From an uncultured Clostridia bacterium (lineage in GTDB: Bacteria > Bacillota > Clostridia > Oscillospirales > Oscillospiraceae), in contig CAMAZB010000002.1 in NCBI GenBank assembly GCA_945862785.1, forward strand, positions 1 through 52,035: 52,035 nt of DNA, read 5' to 3'. Positions 48,040-52,035 of this stretch are shown here, piece by piece (within the stretch, counting starts at the first letter, position 1; each line of letters begins with the position of its first letter). Position numbers and translations under genes: made by a program. Below the pieces are notes generated by a model. The model was not told where the DNA came from, searched no databases, and worked only from the letters and a program-made list of their open reading frames with translations.

Positions 48040-49257
48040 TTATGCCAATTTCCTGCGCAATCTCTCCGCAATGGCGTCCAAAAACGCCTCGCTGTCCACC
48101 CCGGTAGCCTGGAAACCAGGTTCCACCAGTCCCAGCAGGTCCTTTGTCATGATGCCGTCCATCAGCGTCTCCAGGGAGGCGTCCTCCATGGCCTGACCGA
48201 ACTTCACCAGGTCCTCCAGGCCGTCCAGCTCGCCCCGGCGCTTCAGGGCGCCGCTCCAGGCAAAAATGGTGGCGATGGGGTTGGTGGAGGTCTTTTCACC
48301 CTTCAGCCAGCGGTAGTAGTGGCGGGTGACGGTGCCGTGGCTGGCCTCGAACTCCATGGTGCCGTCGGGGGATACCAGCACGGAGGTCATCATGGCAAGG
48401 GAGCCGAAGGCGGTGGCCACCATGTCGCTCATGACGTCGCCGTCGTAGTTTTTCAGCGCCCAGATGAACCCGCCTTTGGAGCGGATGACACGGGCCACCG
48501 CGTCGTCGATAAGGGTGTAGAAGTAGGTCAGGCCCAGCTTCTCGAACTCCGCCTTGTAGGTGGATTCGTACTCCTCCTCAAAAATGCGCTTGAACGTTCC
48601 GTCGTAGACTTTGGCAATGGTGTCCTTGGTGGAGAACCACAGGTCCTGCTTCTGATTGATGGCGTACTGGAAACAGGAGCGGGCGAAGGCCCGGATGCTG
48701 CTTTCCTTGTTGTGCTGGGCCTGCCACACGGCGGGGCCGTCCACAGTCTGGACGCCCAGCGTCTTTTCCGCGCCGCTCTCGCCTTTGAAGGTCAGAGTGG
48801 CGGTGCCCGGCTCGTCGGTCTCCAGGTCCACAGCCTTGTACATATCGCCGTAGGCGTGGCGGGCAATGGTGATGGGGGCCTCCCAGTTCTTCACCACAGG
48901 CTTGATGCAGGGCAGAACGATGGGAGCCCGGAAGGCGGTGCCGTCCAGAATGGCCCGGATGGTGCCGTTGGGAGACTTCCACATCTCCGTCAGCTGAGGG
49001 TATTCCTCCATCCGCTGGCGGTTGGGCGTAATGGTGGCGCATTTGACGGCGACGCCCAGCCGCTTTGTGGCATAAGCGGCGTCAATGGTCACTTGGTCTT
49101 TCGTTTCGTTGCGGTGCAGCAGACCCAAATCGTAGTATTCGGTTTTCAGGTCCACAAAGGGTAAAATCAGCTTTTCTTTGATCATTGCCCACAGCACGCG
49201 GGTCATCTCGTCGCCGTCCATCTCCACCAGGGGAGTGGTCATTTTAATTTTTCCCAT
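48040..49257 (-). CDS. icd: NADP-dependent isocitrate dehydrogenase
   Basis: TTPLVEMDGDEMTRVLWAMIKEKLILPFVDLKTEYYDLGL; DDAVARVIRSKGGFIWALKNYDGDVMSDMVATAFGSLAMMTSVLVSPDG. Confidence 0.95.
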   Translation of the reverse strand: MGKIKMTTPLVEMDGDEMTRVLWAMIKEKLILPFVDLKTEYYDLGLLHRNETKDQVTIDAAYATKRLGVAVKCATITPNRQRMEEYPQLTEMWKSPNGTIRAILDGTAFRAPIVLPCIKPVVKNWEAPITIARHAYGDMYKAVDLETDEPGTATLTFKGESGAEKTLGVQTVDGPAVWQAQHNKESSIRAFARSCFQYAINQKQDLWFSTKDTIAKVYDGTFKRIFEEEYESTYKAEFEKLGLTYFYTLIDDAVARVIRSKGGFIWALKNYDGDVMSDMVATAFGSLAMMTSVLVSPDGTMEFEASHGTVTRHYYRWLKGEKTSTNPIATIFAWSGALKRRGELDGLEDLVKFGQAMEDASLETLMDGIMTKDLLGLVEPGFQATGVDSEAFLDAIAERLRRKLA

Positions 49258-49275
49258 AATAGAATAACCTCCGGG

Positions 49276-49403
49276 ATTTCAATTATTTTCGCCGCGGCGT
49301 GTACGTGGCGAAAATACATTGACTCAGCCGCCTTGGGCGGCGTTCACCAGTGACCGATGTCACTGGTGGGGGAATCTAAAGGGGGGACGAAGTCCCCTCT
49401 TTA
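49276..49403 (-). repeat. Modular multi-hairpin intergenic repeat, copy 2 (acn-icd gap)
   Basis: Same element as 10216-10401; shorter, lacking the internal extra hairpins. Confidence 0.85.
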
Positions 49404-51638
49404 GGAACGCTTGGCGTAATAATTGATCAAGCACCCATCCAGGATGATCTCTTTTTCATCCGCCGTCAGGCCCTTGACATGGAGCAGAATGTCCTCCACG
49501 CCGCCGTCGGCCTTGAGTACCTTGGCCGGAATGTCCTCCACGCCGGTTTCAATGGCCTTGCGGATACTGGGGACGAACACACAGTCGCCGGGCTGATAGT
49601 CAAAGGCGGTGTCCTTGTCAATGGTGAAGGGCAGGATGCCCCAGTTGATGCAGTTGGAGCGGTAGCGCTTCGTGGCGAATTCGTAGCAGATGTTGGCAAA
49701 GCCGCCCAGCACCTTCTGACAGGAGGCCGCCTGCTCTCTTGCGGAGCCGTCGCCGGGCTTGTTGGCGAACACGCAGGAGCCGAACTGGGTGGAGCCCATC
49801 AGCGTGTCGGCGTCGCCCACCATGCCCAGCAGGGTTTTCAGCTTCTCCGGGGCCTTGCCCGCAAGACGCTCCGCCTCGTCCTCCGCCACAGCCTTGGCCC
49901 GGCCTACGTAGGCGGGCTCCCGGCGGGAGAGGGTGAACTCCGCCAGCCGCAGGGGGTTGGAGCGGTAAGAGGAGGTCTCGCCGGAGGGAATCAGCTCGTC
50001 GGTGGTGGTGACGGGGTCGTGGAGCACCGCCGCCAGTTCCACCAGCAGGTTCTCCGCCAGAGGGGACATCTGCGGCCAGTCGGTGATGTTGGGGCCCATC
50101 CGCAGCTCCACGGTGGGGTCCGCCTTGCCGAAGCCGTAGTAGACCCGCTTGTCGTAGACGCTCTTGTCAAAGTGGTATTCCCGGTGGACGGGGATGTAGT
50201 CAATGTCCGTGGCGGCGGTGATCTTGCCGCCGTTTGCGGCGGTGGCGGCGATGGAACGGGCGTCCATCAGGCACACGCCGGCAAACTGGCCCTCGGCGGG
50301 CTTGGAGCCCTCCCGGTTGGGGAAGTTCCGGGTGGTGTGCCGCAGGGAGAGGCCGTTGTTGGAGGGCACGTCGCCCGCGCCGAAGCAGGGGCCGCAGAAG
50401 CTGGGCTTGATGACGGCGCCGCTTTGCAGCAATTCGGCGGTGGCGCCGGTCTTCATCAGCTCCAGGCTGACAGGCACGCTGGTGGGATACACGTCCAGGG
50501 TGAAGTAGCCGCTGCCGCAGCTGCCGCCCCGGAGAATGTCCGCCGCCTCCTGAATGTTGTCGAACAGGCCGCCAGCGCAGCCCGCGATGACGCCCTGATC
50601 GGCCCAGACGCCGCCGTCGTGGACCTTGTCGGTCAGCTTCACATGGGCTTTGGGATACCGGGCCTGGGCGTCGGCTTCCACCTTTGCCAGGATTTCTCCG
50701 GCGTTCTCCTGGAATTCATGGATAGTCCAGGCGTTGGAGGGGTGGAAGGGCATGGCGATCATGGACTCGGCCTTGGCGAGGTCGATCTCAATGTACTTAT
50801 CGTACCAGGCGTACTCGCCGGGATGCAGCTCCCTGAAATCCTCCGGCCGCTGGTGGGCCTCGTAGAAGCCATGGGTCACCTCGTCCGTCTCCCAGATGGA
50901 GGAGAGGCAGGTGGTCTCCGTCGTCATCACGTCGATGCCGTTGCGGAAGTCGATGGGTAATCCCGCAATGCCGGGGCCGGCAAATTCCAGCACGCAGTTG
51001 TTGACAAAGCCGTTGGCAAACACCGCCTTCACCAGGGCGATGGCGATGTCGTGAGGACCGATACCCCGTGGGGGTATATTTTTCAGGTACACCAATACCC
51101 CCTGGGGGTATTTGATGTCCCAGGTGTTTTTCAAAAGCTGCTTAGCCAGCTCCGGGCCGCCCTCGCCCACGGCCATGGTGCCCAGAGCGCCGTACCGGGT
51201 GTGGGAGTCGGAGCCCAGGATCATGGCGCCGCACTTTGCCATGGCCTCCCGGCCATAGGAGTGGATCACGCTCTGGTTGGCGGGCACGTAGATGCCGCCG
51301 TACTTCTTGGCGGCGGACAGGCCGAAGACATGGTCATCCTCATTGATGGTGCCGCCTACGGCGCAGAGGCTGTTGTGGCAGTTGGTCAGGGCGTAGGGAA
51401 TGGGAAATTCCTTCATGCCGGAGGCTCTGGCCTGCTGGATGATGCCCACATAGGTGATGTCGTGGGACAGCATGGCATCAAATTTAATTTTCAGATTTTC
51501 CGGGTCGTCGCCGGTGTTGTGGGCCTGCAAAATGTTCCAGGCCATGGTCCGCCGGCGGCCCTCCGCCGGGGAGATGGGGGCGTCGGCACAGGGGACGCCG
51601 TTCGCGAGAAATACGCCGTGGTCGTGTAACGTGATCAT
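49401..51638 (-). CDS. Aconitase-family hydratase (YbhJ-like)
   Basis: MITLHDHGVFLANG...GGTINEDDHVFGLSAAKKYGGIYVPANQSVIHSYGREAMAKCGAMILGSDSHTRYGALGTMAVGEGG; start trimmed from 51797. Confidence 0.88.
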   Translation of the reverse strand: MITLHDHGVFLANGVPCADAPISPAEGRRRTMAWNILQAHNTGDDPENLKIKFDAMLSHDITYVGIIQQARASGMKEFPIPYALTNCHNSLCAVGGTINEDDHVFGLSAAKKYGGIYVPANQSVIHSYGREAMAKCGAMILGSDSHTRYGALGTMAVGEGGPELAKQLLKNTWDIKYPQGVLVYLKNIPPRGIGPHDIAIALVKAVFANGFVNNCVLEFAGPGIAGLPIDFRNGIDVMTTETTCLSSIWETDEVTHGFYEAHQRPEDFRELHPGEYAWYDKYIEIDLAKAESMIAMPFHPSNAWTIHEFQENAGEILAKVEADAQARYPKAHVKLTDKVHDGGVWADQGVIAGCAGGLFDNIQEAADILRGGSCGSGYFTLDVYPTSVPVSLELMKTGATAELLQSGAVIKPSFCGPCFGAGDVPSNNGLSLRHTTRNFPNREGSKPAEGQFAGVCLMDARSIAATAANGGKITAATDIDYIPVHREYHFDKSVYDKRVYYGFGKADPTVELRMGPNITDWPQMSPLAENLLVELAAVLHDPVTTTDELIPSGETSSYRSNPLRLAEFTLSRREPAYVGRAKAVAEDEAERLAGKAPEKLKTLLGMVGDADTLMGSTQFGSCVFANKPGDGSAREQAASCQKVLGGFANICYEFATKRYRSNCINWGILPFTIDKDTAFDYQPGDCVFVPSIRKAIETGVEDIPAKVLKADGGVEDILLHVKGLTADEKEIILDGCLINYYAKRS
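51061..51112. other. Two CsoR-operator-like palindromes inside the aconitase CDS
   Basis: ATACCCC-GTG-GGGGTAT (51061-51077) and AATACCCCC-T-GGGGGTATT (51094-51112). Confidence 0.5.
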
Positions 51639-51671
51639 GGAGATGACCTCCCGTCCAGGTTGTTGGCTCAT

Positions 51672-51700
51672 AATATAACATATATTCAAACGTTTGCAAA
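51672..51700 (-). promoter_or_regulatory. Aconitase promoter with cre-like palindrome
   Basis: TTTGCA-N17-TATATT on the minus strand; TTGCAAACGTTTGAA overlaps the -35. Confidence 0.5.
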
Positions 51701-51860
51701 GACATTTTTGCAGGAAAAAGAGGGCGGACTTGCAGATTTGGCGGACTGAACAAGAAAAAGGCTGCAAAAACGCAGGATTTTGCCGACGCGATGCCATATC
51801 AACGAAGCGTTGCTTGAAAAAACCGGCGGATCAGGATATCCTGTGGGAGAGGTGAGGGAT

Positions 51861-52035
51861 ATGAAAGAACGAAATACCGGCACCCTACTGCGGCTGCTGC
51901 GGCAGGAAGTGGGTATGACCCAGCGAGAACTGGCGGAGGCGCTCCACGTCAGCGCCCAGGCCGTCAGCAAATGGGAGACCGGGGCCGGCTGCCCGGATGT
52001 AAGCCTGCTGCCCGCCCTGGCGGCGCGGTTCGGCG
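51861..52035 (+). CDS. XRE-family helix-turn-helix protein, truncated by window edge
   Basis: MKERNTGTLLRLLRQEVGMTQRELAEALHVSAQAVSKWETGAGCPDVSLLPALAARFG. Confidence 0.9.
   Translation, partial: MKERNTGTLLRLLRQEVGMTQRELAEALHVSAQAVSKWETGAGCPDVSLLPALAARFG

Overview
This 52 kb window is a GC-rich, spore-forming Firmicutes chromosome, probably Oscillospiraceae-like; that taxonomy is inferred from gene content only. The left third is a minus-strand de novo purine operon: a GntR/UTRA regulator, purE, a divergent purC paralogue (PurC2), a divergent purF paralogue (PurF2), purC, purF, purM, purN, a stand-alone AICAR formyltransferase, purD, purL and guaB. PurF2 appears to have lost the glutaminase nucleophile and other glutaminase-pocket residues, but keeps the PRPP loop and the presumed 4Fe-4S cysteines. 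It is translationally coupled to PurC2, whose catalytic motif is altered. This pair is the best candidate for an undescribed function. Other notable features are: a yjdF-type riboswitch before a yjdF gene; a lysine riboswitch (L box) before an amino-acid ABC transporter; a BusR-like (GntR HTH + RCK_C) regulator leading an OpuC/Bus osmolyte operon; a SigV/RsiV-like ECF pair with a matching autoregulatory promoter; a PadR gene with two perfect 19-bp palindromic operators; an IS110 element with a candidate bridge-RNA region; an aroK 5' remnant; two copies of a modular multi-hairpin intergenic repeat lying in purH-purD and acn-icd; two paralogous DUF6774-like small genes sharing an upstream CATAGACT box; and CsoR-operator-like palindromes inside the aconitase coding sequence. 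Most long plus-strand ORFs over the purine region, including a 2253-aa ORF, are antisense shadows of real genes. All family calls come from reading the sequence; no database search was run.
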